9,451 nucleotides of DNA from an uncultured Actinomycetes bacterium (GTDB lineage Bacteria; Actinomycetota; Acidimicrobiia; Acidimicrobiales; Microtrichaceae): NCBI GenBank assembly GCA_903953195.1, contig CAJBIS010000446.1, forward strand, positions 1 through 9,451. The letters are read 5' to 3'. A program made the position numbers and the translations under genes. Below, piece by piece: positions 1 through 4,727 of the stretch. A model generated the notes under the pieces. It was not told the DNA's origin. It saw only the letters and a list, made by a program, of their open reading frames with translations, and did no database searches. Numbering within the stretch: position 1 is the stretch's first letter; each line of letters opens with the position of its first letter.

Positions 1-77
1 CGGGCGTCGGCCGCGACGGTGGCAGCTTCGGCCTGCACGCCTACTCGGAGATGCAGGCCATCATCTGGCCCTCCTGA
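1..77 (+). CDS. C-terminal end of an aldehyde dehydrogenase-like protein (partial)
   Basis: Only the last 24 codons are present. The reading frame enters at position 3 and stops at TGA 75-77, and the start lies outside the window. The tail has a glycine-rich GVGRDGG followed by an aromatic/acidic helix (HAYSEMQ) and a short hydrophobic end (IIWPS). This resembles the C-terminal oligomerisation segment of NAD(P)-dependent aldehyde dehydrogenases, which typically read G-x-G-R-x-G-G then F/Y-[ST]-E-x-K/Q near the end. If correct, the enzyme oxidises an aldehyde to a carboxylate, consistent with the alcohol dehydrogenase and acyl-CoA synthetase further downstream. The catalytic Cys and Glu are outside the window, so the family call rests on the tail alone and the substrate cannot be inferred. 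A strong hairpin 80 bases downstream separates it from the next unit. Confidence 0.5.
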   Translation, partial: GVGRDGGSFGLHAYSEMQAIIWPS

Positions 78-156
78 TCACGGTCTGATCGCGCTCCCGG
101 CGCCTGATTCCGGAACTCATGTCGCTCGGGCGCAGCCTCGGCGCCCCGAACCCGTT

Positions 157-189
157 CGCTCCCACCAGCTGATCCAGCTGGTGGGAGCG
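157..189 (+). terminator. Perfect 15-bp hairpin, probable terminator of the ALDH-like gene
   Basis: The left arm 157-171 (CGCTCCCACCAGCTG) is exactly complementary to the right arm 175-189, with a 3-base loop ATC. It lies 80 bases after the stop codon at 75-77. There is no T-tract after it, so it would be a terminator of the T-less kind common in high-GC actinobacteria. Its symmetry also makes it able to act for transcription from either side. Confidence 0.7.
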
Positions 190-349
190 GCGCGTCCGGT
201 GCCGTGTCGACCGCCGAACCGCGTCGGCGCGAGACGCAGCCGGAGAATCCAGGAAAGAAATCCTGGAAAAAGTGCGAGGAACTCGAGGTTCGGTGCTCTC
301 GGGTCACGAACGCCGGTGACCGACCGGCATCGACCAGATGGAGATCCCC
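190..349 (+). promoter_or_regulatory. Structured non-coding leader upstream of the small ORF
   Basis: I see no convincing gene in this stretch, but it holds several inverted repeats. TCCAGGA 248-254 pairs with TCCTGGA 261-267 around an AAGAAA loop. GGTCAC 302-307 pairs with GTGACC 316-321, while GCCGGT 312-317 pairs with ACCGGC 323-328. The last two helices share bases 316-317 and cannot form together. The segment ends just before the GGAG at 340-343 that would serve the ATG at 350. An A-rich stretch (GGAAAAAGTGCGAG, 265-278) resembles the one upstream of the surface-protein gene (GAAGAAAAGTGTCAG, ending near 2108). This could be an attenuator-like leader. I could not match it to a known RNA class. 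Confidence 0.35.
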
Positions 350-541
350 ATGAAGGCAGCAGCGCTCACCGTGTCATCCGCATCGTTCCAGGCCGCACGT
401 TCCTCGAGCGAGGCCCGACGGGGCGGGGTCACCACGCCGGTCCGTCATGCCGTGACACAGCGTGGAGCGGCCCGGATCCCGACGTTCCTGCGGCGGCGTG
501 CCGCCGGAGCGGTCGCCCGGCGTCGGTCGGTGGAGTCCTGA
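350..541 (+). CDS. Possible small basic protein, 63 residues, unknown function
   Basis: An open frame runs from ATG 350 to TGA 539-541. The start was chosen because GGAG at 340-343 sits 6 bases before it; ATG 338 is in the same frame but overlaps that site. The product begins MKAAALTVSSASFQ and becomes strongly arginine-rich toward the end (FLRRRAAGAVARRRS), giving a highly basic peptide with no cysteine, no clear signal peptide cleavage site and no recognisable domain. The third codon position is mostly G or C but less strictly than in the neighbouring genes, so coding status is uncertain. In its favour are a ribosome binding site, a structured leader before it and a strong terminator-like hairpin 40 bases after its stop, which together look like a complete transcription unit. 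It could instead be a non-coding RNA or chance open frame. Confidence 0.35.
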   Translation: MKAAALTVSSASFQAARSSSEARRGGVTTPVRHAVTQRGAARIPTFLRRRAAGAVARRRSVES

Positions 542-580
542 GCGCTGCGGTGATCGACTCGACGGCCCCGACCGCTCGGC

Positions 581-615
581 CCGGTGTCCCGGATCCCACG
601 GTTCCGGGACACCGG
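581..615 (+). terminator. 13-bp hairpin, probable terminator before the first sigma gene
   Basis: Bases 581-593 (CCGGTGTCCCGGA) are exactly complementary to 603-615, with a 9-base loop (TCCCACGGT). It closes the small-ORF unit and precedes the likely promoter and start of the sigma gene at 704. No T-tract follows. Its presence argues that the in-frame codons from 584 to 703 are not part of the sigma factor. Confidence 0.65.
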
Positions 616-685
616 CGCGCCTCGATCACCGTGGTGGAGCACCCGGCTCACGGTCGTCCGTCACGCATTGCTCGGAGGAATCGGC

Positions 686-691
686 GAGACT
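686..691 (+). promoter_or_regulatory. Candidate -10 element of the first sigma gene
   Basis: GAGACT resembles the NAGACT or TACGAT sites found before several other genes in this window (2973, 4676, 7477, 9104). No good -35 box is visible. Transcription would begin near 698, where an in-frame GTG lies six bases after the element, so the message may be leaderless or nearly so. GGGG at 692-695 could alternatively guide initiation at ATG 704. Confidence 0.35.
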
Positions 692-703
692 GGGGATGTG
701 GCG

Positions 704-2044
704 ATGGTGTGGGAGCAGGCAGCGGATGCCGATCTGGTGACGTCGGCGGTCGACGGCGACCGCGCTGCGTTCGCGGCGATCTACGACCGATACGTCGATC
801 GGATCCACACGATGTGCGTGCACATGCTCTCGAACCGCGACGACGCGGCCGAGGTGTGCGGGGACGTGTTCCTGACTGCGGCCGAGCGGCTCCACCAGCT
901 GCGGGATCCGGATCGGTTGAAGCCCTGGCTGTTCGCCATCGCCCGCCGTCAGGTCTACCTGCGGACGACTCGACGGAGTCGCACCGTGCCAACGGCCGAG
1001 GCCGCTGACATGGATGCGCCGCAGGTCGGTCAGCACGGCAGCCTGGTCGAGGACGCCGCCGAGCAGAGCGAACTGGCGTCGATCGTCGCCGCAGCGGCCG
1101 CCGGCCTCGACGAGTCCGATCGACTCGTCCTCGAGCTGCAGTTGCAGGGGCTCGAGGGCGCCGACCTCGCGGATGCGCTCGGCGTGTCGGCGACGAACGC
1201 CTACCAGGCGACCCACCGGATGAAGGAGCGTTTCGAGCGGTCGATCGGCGCGCTGCTCGTCGCTCGCCAGGGGCGAGCGGACTGTGACGACCTCGCCGAT
1301 GTGCTGCGGGAGTGGGACGGCACCTACTCGGTCCTCTGGCGCAAGCGTGTGGCGCGGCACGTCGACCGGTGCGAGATCTGTGAACGCCGCCGCAAGCGCG
1401 TGCCCGCCATGCTGCTCGATGGGGTCGCCGGAGCGTCCGAGATCGTGCCGGCGCCGATTGCGCTCCGCACCCGTGTGCTCGACGGCATCGCGCTCGGTGC
1501 GGCCACCGTCCGACCCTGGCCGGGAACGGGCTTCCCGCCGCCGGAGCGCTCGAACCGCCGTGCCGCACTGATCGTGGCTGCCGTCGTCGTCTCCCTGCTC
1601 GCGCTGCTGTTCGGCGCCTCGGTGCTGGGTCGATCCGATGGCGAGCGGCTCGACACGCGGCCGGCTGGCGCGACCACGACCTCGGCACCGTCCACCACTC
1701 CGCCGGCCACGTCGGCCCCGGTGCCTGTGGACACCGCCCCCGTCGACACCGTCCCCGCCGACGTCCCGGCGCCAGCCGACGGACAATCGGGTGACGATCC
1801 CGTTCCGACGACGGCGGCCGCCCCACGGACGGGGTCGAGCGGTCGCGCCGGTGGGGGAGGGTCGGCCCCTGGATCTGCGCCGCCGGTCACCGCCCCGCCG
1901 GAGACGGCACCGCCCCAGACGTCGCCTCCGCAGACCGCGCCGCCCCAGACCGCGCCTCCGCCGACCGCGCCTCCGTCGACCGCACCTCCGCCGACGGCAC
2001 CGCCGCTGGAGATCGGTGAGCGCCCGAGGCCGCTGCCGCTCTAG
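704..2044 (+). CDS. Membrane-tethered ECF-type sigma factor with fused zinc anti-sigma motif and TAPP-repeat tail
   Basis: 446 residues from ATG 704 (GTG 698 is an alternative; GGGG at 692-695 favours 704). Sigma region 2 spans about 22-90 (YDRYVDRIHTMCVHML, then DVFLTAAERL and PWLFAIARR). Region 4 spans about 125-185, with a helix-turn-helix ADLADALGVSATNAYQATHR. A segment like the zf-HC2 anti-sigma family follows: C194, then H219-x3-C223-x2-C226 (RHVDRCEIC). A single hydrophobic helix lies at about 287-308. After it comes a Thr/Pro/Ala-rich tail with eight XT(A/S)PP repeats (395-434). Ordinary ECF sigma factors have about 160-220 residues, so more than half of this protein is extra. Expected role: RNA polymerase specificity factor held at the membrane, with the tail outside, probably released on an envelope signal. 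The surface protein and a paralogous sigma gene follow directly. Target promoters and the activation route are inferred, not seen. Confidence 0.88.
   Translation: MVWEQAADADLVTSAVDGDRAAFAAIYDRYVDRIHTMCVHMLSNRDDAAEVCGDVFLTAAERLHQLRDPDRLKPWLFAIARRQVYLRTTRRSRTVPTAEAADMDAPQVGQHGSLVEDAAEQSELASIVAAAAAGLDESDRLVLELQLQGLEGADLADALGVSATNAYQATHRMKERFERSIGALLVARQGRADCDDLADVLREWDGTYSVLWRKRVARHVDRCEICERRRKRVPAMLLDGVAGASEIVPAPIALRTRVLDGIALGAATVRPWPGTGFPPPERSNRRAALIVAAVVVSLLALLFGASVLGRSDGERLDTRPAGATTTSAPSTTPPATSAPVPVDTAPVDTVPADVPAPADGQSGDDPVPTTAAAPRTGSSGRAGGGGSAPGSAPPVTAPPETAPPQTSPPQTAPPQTAPPPTAPPSTAPPPTAPPLEIGERPRPLPL
1886..2005 (+). repeat. Eight 15-bp units encoding XT(A/S)PP
   Basis: The units read VTAPP, ETAPP, QTSPP, QTAPP, QTAPP, PTAPP, STAPP and PTAPP. 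They form the end of the first sigma factor's extracellular tail. The DNA units differ at third positions and at the first codon of each unit, so they are an old or selected protein repeat rather than a fresh slippage tract. Such Pro/Thr repeats usually form stiff, extended stalks that cross or contact the cell wall. The copy number may vary between strains. Confidence 0.85.
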
Positions 2045-2062
2045 GGCGATCGCAGCGGAACC

Positions 2063-2080
2063 ACGGCCGAATTCGGCTGT
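2063..2080 (+). terminator. Short palindromic hairpin after the first sigma gene
   Basis: ACGGCCG 2063-2069 pairs with CGGCTGT 2074-2080 around the loop AATT, with one G-T wobble. It starts 19 bases after the TAG at 2042-2044. It is weaker than the other hairpins in the window and has no T-tract. It lies between two GGAACC boxes (2057 and 2083), so it could equally be an operator for the next gene. Confidence 0.35.
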
Positions 2081-2082
2081 GA

Positions 2083-2106
2083 GGAACCGCGGAGAAGAAA
2101 AGTGTC
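2083..2106 (+). promoter_or_regulatory. Candidate ECF-type promoter of the surface-protein gene
   Basis: GGAAC at 2083-2087 is followed after 16 bases by GTC at 2104-2106, the spacing and sequence typical of promoters read by ECF sigma factors. A near copy of the first box, GGAACCACGG, lies at 2057-2066, against GGAACCGCGG at 2083-2092. Transcription would start near 2113, leaving a leader of about 65 bases before ATG 2177. That one of the flanking sigma factors reads it is an inference. Confidence 0.45.
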
Positions 2107-2112
2107 AGATTC

Positions 2113-2172
2113 GTCGGGGTCCGACTCCTGCAGGTGACGGCGACAGAGCGTCGCCACCGACACAGGGAGTCA
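2113..2172 (+). promoter_or_regulatory. Structured 5' leader able to mask the Shine-Dalgarno sequence
   Basis: GACTCCTG 2123-2130 can pair with CAGGGAGTC 2164-2172 with one bulged G, covering the GGGAG (2165-2169) that serves ATG 2177. Inside that helix, GGCGAC 2139-2144 pairs with GTCGCC 2150-2155 around AGAGC. A competing hairpin, GTCGG 2113-2117 with CCGAC 2121-2125 around GGT, uses the first bases of the masking strand and would free the ribosome site. The arrangement allows translational switching. It matches no riboswitch class I recognise. Confidence 0.4.
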
Positions 2173-2176
2173 GATC

Positions 2177-2905
2177 ATGCAGGTTTCCACCACCAACCCC
2201 AACTCCACCGGCGCTCGACGCTCCGGCCGACTGGTCCGCCGGGCTGCGGCCGTGGCGCTCGCCGCCTCGGCGGGTCTCGCCGGCGTGGCGCTGTCCCCGA
2301 GCTCGGCCTCGGCCTGGACGCCGTTGCCGGACCCGATCCCCACGCCCGGCGTGACGATCCCGTTCATCCCCCGGTTCACGCCGCCGGTGATGCCGTCGAT
2401 TCCGCCGCTGGTCCCGCCGGTGTACACGCCGCCGGTGCTGCCGCACCTGCCGATCGACCCGCTGCCGGATCCCGAGCCGCCCGCCGATGGTGGCGGCTCC
2501 GGTGACGGGCCGGTGATCACGGTGCCGACCGGTCCGATCATCGATCCCGACGCGCTCGAGGATCTGACCGACGGCGGCGGCCAGGTGTTCGACCCCAACT
2601 GCATCATCGCCGTGTGCACGCCCCCGGACGACACGGTGCCGGAGACCACGACCACCACCGTGCCCGACGAGGTGACGACCACGACGACCGTGCCGGACTC
2701 GACGGTGCCGGATCCCGAGGTGCTGCCCAGCACCACCATCCGACCCCGGCCCCAGCAGGTCCGTACCGAGTCGAAGCCCGGGACCCTGGCCTTCACCGGC
2801 TCGGATGCCGTCCTCCCGCTCGCTGGCGCCGGACTCCTCGGAGCGGGCGGGGCGCTGGCCGGGATCTCGGTGTTCGCCCGCCGCCTCCGCAACCGCCGGT
2901 CGTGA
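2177..2905 (+). CDS. Secreted proline-rich surface protein with LAFTG sortase signal
   Basis: 242 residues. GGGAG at 2165-2169 lies 7 bases before ATG 2177. The N-terminus is a signal peptide: basic residues (RRSGRLVRR, 14-22), a hydrophobic stretch at about 23-40 and a likely cleavage after A46 (SASA/W). The mature part is proline-rich from 47 to 102 (PxPxPG, PPVMPSIPP), then has a Gly-rich turn, a C142-x4-C147 pair and a Thr-rich stalk (154-172). The C-terminus has a classic sorting signal: LAFTG at 204-208, a hydrophobic helix at about 212-232 and a basic tail (RRLRNRRS). LAxTG is the motif preferred by class E sortases of actinobacteria, so the protein is probably linked to the cell wall. 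No enzymatic domain is visible, so it is likely structural, adhesive or a sensor partner. It sits between two membrane-tethered sigma genes, which suggests a functional link. Confidence 0.87.
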   Translation: MQVSTTNPNSTGARRSGRLVRRAAAVALAASAGLAGVALSPSSASAWTPLPDPIPTPGVTIPFIPRFTPPVMPSIPPLVPPVYTPPVLPHLPIDPLPDPEPPADGGGSGDGPVITVPTGPIIDPDALEDLTDGGGQVFDPNCIIAVCTPPDDTVPETTTTTVPDEVTTTTTVPDSTVPDPEVLPSTTIRPRPQQVRTESKPGTLAFTGSDAVLPLAGAGLLGAGGALAGISVFARRLRNRRS

Positions 2906-2922
2906 TCGGCTCCCACCCACAC

Positions 2923-2961
2923 CGTGGTTCCCGTCGGCCGTTCCGGTCGGCGGGAACCACG
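2923..2961 (+). terminator. 17-bp hairpin, probable terminator of the surface-protein gene
   Basis: Bases 2923-2939 pair with 2945-2961 around GTTCC, with two G-T wobbles. It begins 17 bases after the TGA at 2903-2905. The right arm carries GGAACCACG, the same box found twice before the surface-protein gene, and it ends 11 bases before the candidate -10 of the second sigma gene. It could therefore serve as both terminator and binding site. Confidence 0.6.
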
Positions 2962-2972
2962 CGTCCGTGGTG

Positions 2973-2978
2973 CAGACT
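2973..2978 (+). promoter_or_regulatory. Candidate -10 element of the second sigma gene
   Basis: CAGACT lies just beyond the hairpin at 2923-2961 and resembles GAGACT before the first sigma gene (686) and TAGACT before the acyl-CoA synthetase (7477). No clear -35 is visible. Transcription from about 2985 would leave a short leader containing the GAGGG at 2997-3001. Confidence 0.35.
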
Positions 2979-3009
2979 GGACTCGGACGAGGACACGAGG
3001 GCGAACGAC

Positions 3010-4641
3010 ATGGCCACACTCACCGATGCCGCGCTGGTCCAGCGGATCCTGGGCGGTGACACCGCCGCACTGTCGGTGCTGTACGACCGTTACGCGGACC
3101 GGATCCACTCCATGTGTGTCCACATGCTGCGCAACGACGACGAGGCCGCCGACGTCACCGCCGAGGTGTTCCTCACCGCCGCCGAGCGACTCGAGCAGCT
3201 CCGGGACCACGACAAGCTCCGCCCCTGGCTCTACGCCATCGCCCGCAACGAGGTGTTCCGGCGCACCCGCCACCGTCGACGTGAGACCTCGCTCGATGCA
3301 CTCGGTTCGACCGGTCTGGAACTCGGTGACGACGCGTTCGACGCCGACTCGTTCGAGTCCGTCGCCCCGGAATCGAACGACGGCATCGCCGAGGTCGTGC
3401 ACCTCGAGGACCGCTCACACTCCGCCGCCGAGGTGGGACTCGATGCCGGTGCCGCGCCGGCGGACCTCGCCGATCTGTTGCAGGACGCCGCCGCCGGGCT
3501 CGACGAGCGGGACCGCATGGTGCTCGAACTCCACCTCGCGCAGGGGCTCGACGGCCAGGAGCTGGCGGACGCGCTCGGTGTCTCGCGGGACAACGGCTAC
3601 CAGCTCGTCCACCGCATGAAGGAACGCCTCGAACGGGCGACCTCGGCGTTGTTGATCGCGCGGTCCGGCCGCTCGCTCTGCGATGGACTCGACGAGGTGG
3701 CCGATGCCTGGGACGGGAACTTCTCGGTCCTGTGGCGCAAGCGATTCGCCCGACACATCGAACGCTGCGAACGGTGCAGTTCGCTGCGGTCCCGCGTCCC
3801 GAAGGCCGTGCTGGCCGGCACGGCGCTGGCCGTTGCGGCCCAGTCGACGGTGCTGGCTGCGCCGATCTCGGCACGCGAGCGCTTCCTGTCCGAGGCGCCG
3901 CAGCGGCTCGGTGCGCCCCGTGGCGGTCGATGGCGTTCGGACGGATTTCCGCCGCACGCGGCTCGCCGCCGGCGGTGGCCCGTCGCAGCGGGGACCCTGG
4001 CGATCGCCCTGTTGGCGGTGATCGGGGGGTCCACGCTCCTCGATCGCGGGCCGATCGAGGAGCTGGTCGCCTCGGCGCCCTCGACCGTGCCGACGTCGTC
4101 GACGGTGGCCCCGACGACCGTGACGCCGCTGCCGACGGTGCCGCTCCTGCCCGGTGAACCGGCTGCCACCGAGCGCACCGGTGACGGCGACGTCGATGGC
4201 TCGGCGACCGTCACCACGACCACGATCCGTGCGGCGTCCCCGGGTCTCGTGCCCCGGGTGCCGCCGACAGTGGTGGTCGAGCCGGTCCCGGCGCCCCCGC
4301 CGGAGCCGCCGCCCACCGAGCCGTCGACGACCACGACCACCACGGCTCCCGCCGACACCAGGGGTCCGTCGGTGTCGATGAGCGGCCCCGGGTGTGTGAA
4401 GTGGGGTGGGAGCGGCACGTTCACCGCCAACGCCAGCGACCCCTCGGGCATCTCGTCGTTGACGATCTCGTGGTCCGGAGCGACGTCGGGCAGCAAGTCC
4501 ACCAGCGGTGGTTCGCTCTCGGTCACGGTCGCCGTCAACTCGCCGACGACCGGGCTGAACTTCACGGCGGTCGCTGTCGACGGAGCCGGCAACACCGGGC
4601 GGGCCAGCACGTTCGCCGCCGGCGGCCCCACCTGCGCCTGA
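3010..4641 (+). CDS. Membrane-tethered ECF-type sigma factor with zinc anti-sigma motif and Ig-like extracellular domain
   Basis: 543 residues. ATG 3010 was chosen because GAGGG at 2997-3001 is 8 bases upstream and the sigma homology starts there. Region 2 is at about 20-90 (YDRYADRIHSMCVHML, PWLYAIARNEVFRR). A long acidic linker (about 100-153) precedes region 4 (about 155-215, helix-turn-helix QELADALGVSRDNGYQLVHR). The zf-HC2-like part has C224 and H249-x3-C253-x2-C256. A hydrophobic helix at about 324-345 is followed by a Thr/Pro stalk (355-450, with VTTTT and TTTTTTAP runs). About 452-543 is probably an Ig-like beta domain (TFTANASDPSGISSL, AVAVDGAGNTG) with C462 and C542 able to form a disulfide. 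It is clearly a paralog of the first sigma factor, sharing FSVLWRKR-x-ARH-x-x-RCE. Likely a membrane-held sigma factor whose outer domain senses the envelope. A second hydrophobic stretch (266-285) makes topology slightly uncertain. Confidence 0.88.
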   Translation: MATLTDAALVQRILGGDTAALSVLYDRYADRIHSMCVHMLRNDDEAADVTAEVFLTAAERLEQLRDHDKLRPWLYAIARNEVFRRTRHRRRETSLDALGSTGLELGDDAFDADSFESVAPESNDGIAEVVHLEDRSHSAAEVGLDAGAAPADLADLLQDAAAGLDERDRMVLELHLAQGLDGQELADALGVSRDNGYQLVHRMKERLERATSALLIARSGRSLCDGLDEVADAWDGNFSVLWRKRFARHIERCERCSSLRSRVPKAVLAGTALAVAAQSTVLAAPISARERFLSEAPQRLGAPRGGRWRSDGFPPHAARRRRWPVAAGTLAIALLAVIGGSTLLDRGPIEELVASAPSTVPTSSTVAPTTVTPLPTVPLLPGEPAATERTGDGDVDGSATVTTTTIRAASPGLVPRVPPTVVVEPVPAPPPEPPPTEPSTTTTTTAPADTRGPSVSMSGPGCVKWGGSGTFTANASDPSGISSLTISWSGATSGSKSTSGGSLSVTVAVNSPTTGLNFTAVAVDGAGNTGRASTFAAGGPTCA

Positions 4642-4643
4642 CC

Positions 4644-4675
4644 GCCGGGGGCTGAAGGCCGCTCGGACCCCCGGC
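4644..4675 (+). terminator. Hairpin after the second sigma gene
   Basis: GCCGGGGG 4644-4651 is exactly complementary to CCCCCGGC 4668-4675, with a 16-base loop. It starts 2 bases after the TGA at 4639-4641. The right arm abuts the candidate -10 of the next gene, so terminator and promoter are packed together. No T-tract is present. Confidence 0.55.
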
Positions 4676-4681
4676 TACGAT
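4652..4681 (+). promoter_or_regulatory. Candidate promoter of the alcohol dehydrogenase operon
   Basis: TACGAT at 4676-4681 fits an actinobacterial -10 (TAnnnT). CTGAAG at 4652-4657, 18 bases upstream, is a possible -35. Transcription would begin near 4688, about 40 bases before GTG 4728. The same hexamer TACGAT precedes the short-chain dehydrogenase at 9104. Confidence 0.45.
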
Positions 4682-4727
4682 CGCCGCACTGCGCCGGGAC
4701 GGTGCGGTGGAACCCGAGGGGGTCAGC

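Noticed and set aside
248..267. Hairpin TCCAGGA/TCCTGGA as a terminator
   Set aside because: The stem is only 7 bp, is followed by A residues rather than T, and a much stronger terminator-like hairpin already lies at 157-189.
584..703. In-frame upstream extension of the first sigma gene from GTG 584
   Set aside because: It begins inside a perfect terminator-like hairpin (581-615), lacks sigma homology, and better start signals lie at 698-704.
626..1826. Two overlapping minus-strand open frames opposite the first sigma gene
   Set aside because: They are Arg-rich, lack domains, and mirror the codon bias of the real gene.
1886..2005. Tandem 15-bp units considered as a CRISPR-like or regulatory repeat
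   Set aside because: The units are contiguous, in frame and without spacers; they simply encode XTAPP repeats.
2057..2176. A known riboswitch (c-di-AMP, c-di-GMP or glycine type) before the surface-protein gene
   Set aside because: I looked for the conserved core sequences as I remember them and did not find them; only generic switch-like pairing is supported.
2614..3009. In-frame upstream extension of the second sigma gene
   Set aside because: It overlaps the surface-protein gene in another frame, crosses a 17-bp hairpin, and sigma homology begins only after ATG 3010, which has its own ribosome site.
4707..4727. Earlier GTG start for the alcohol dehydrogenase
   Set aside because: The GAGGGGG ribosome site lies after it and 5 bases before GTG 4728; family proteins start at the MKGIVWDG equivalent.
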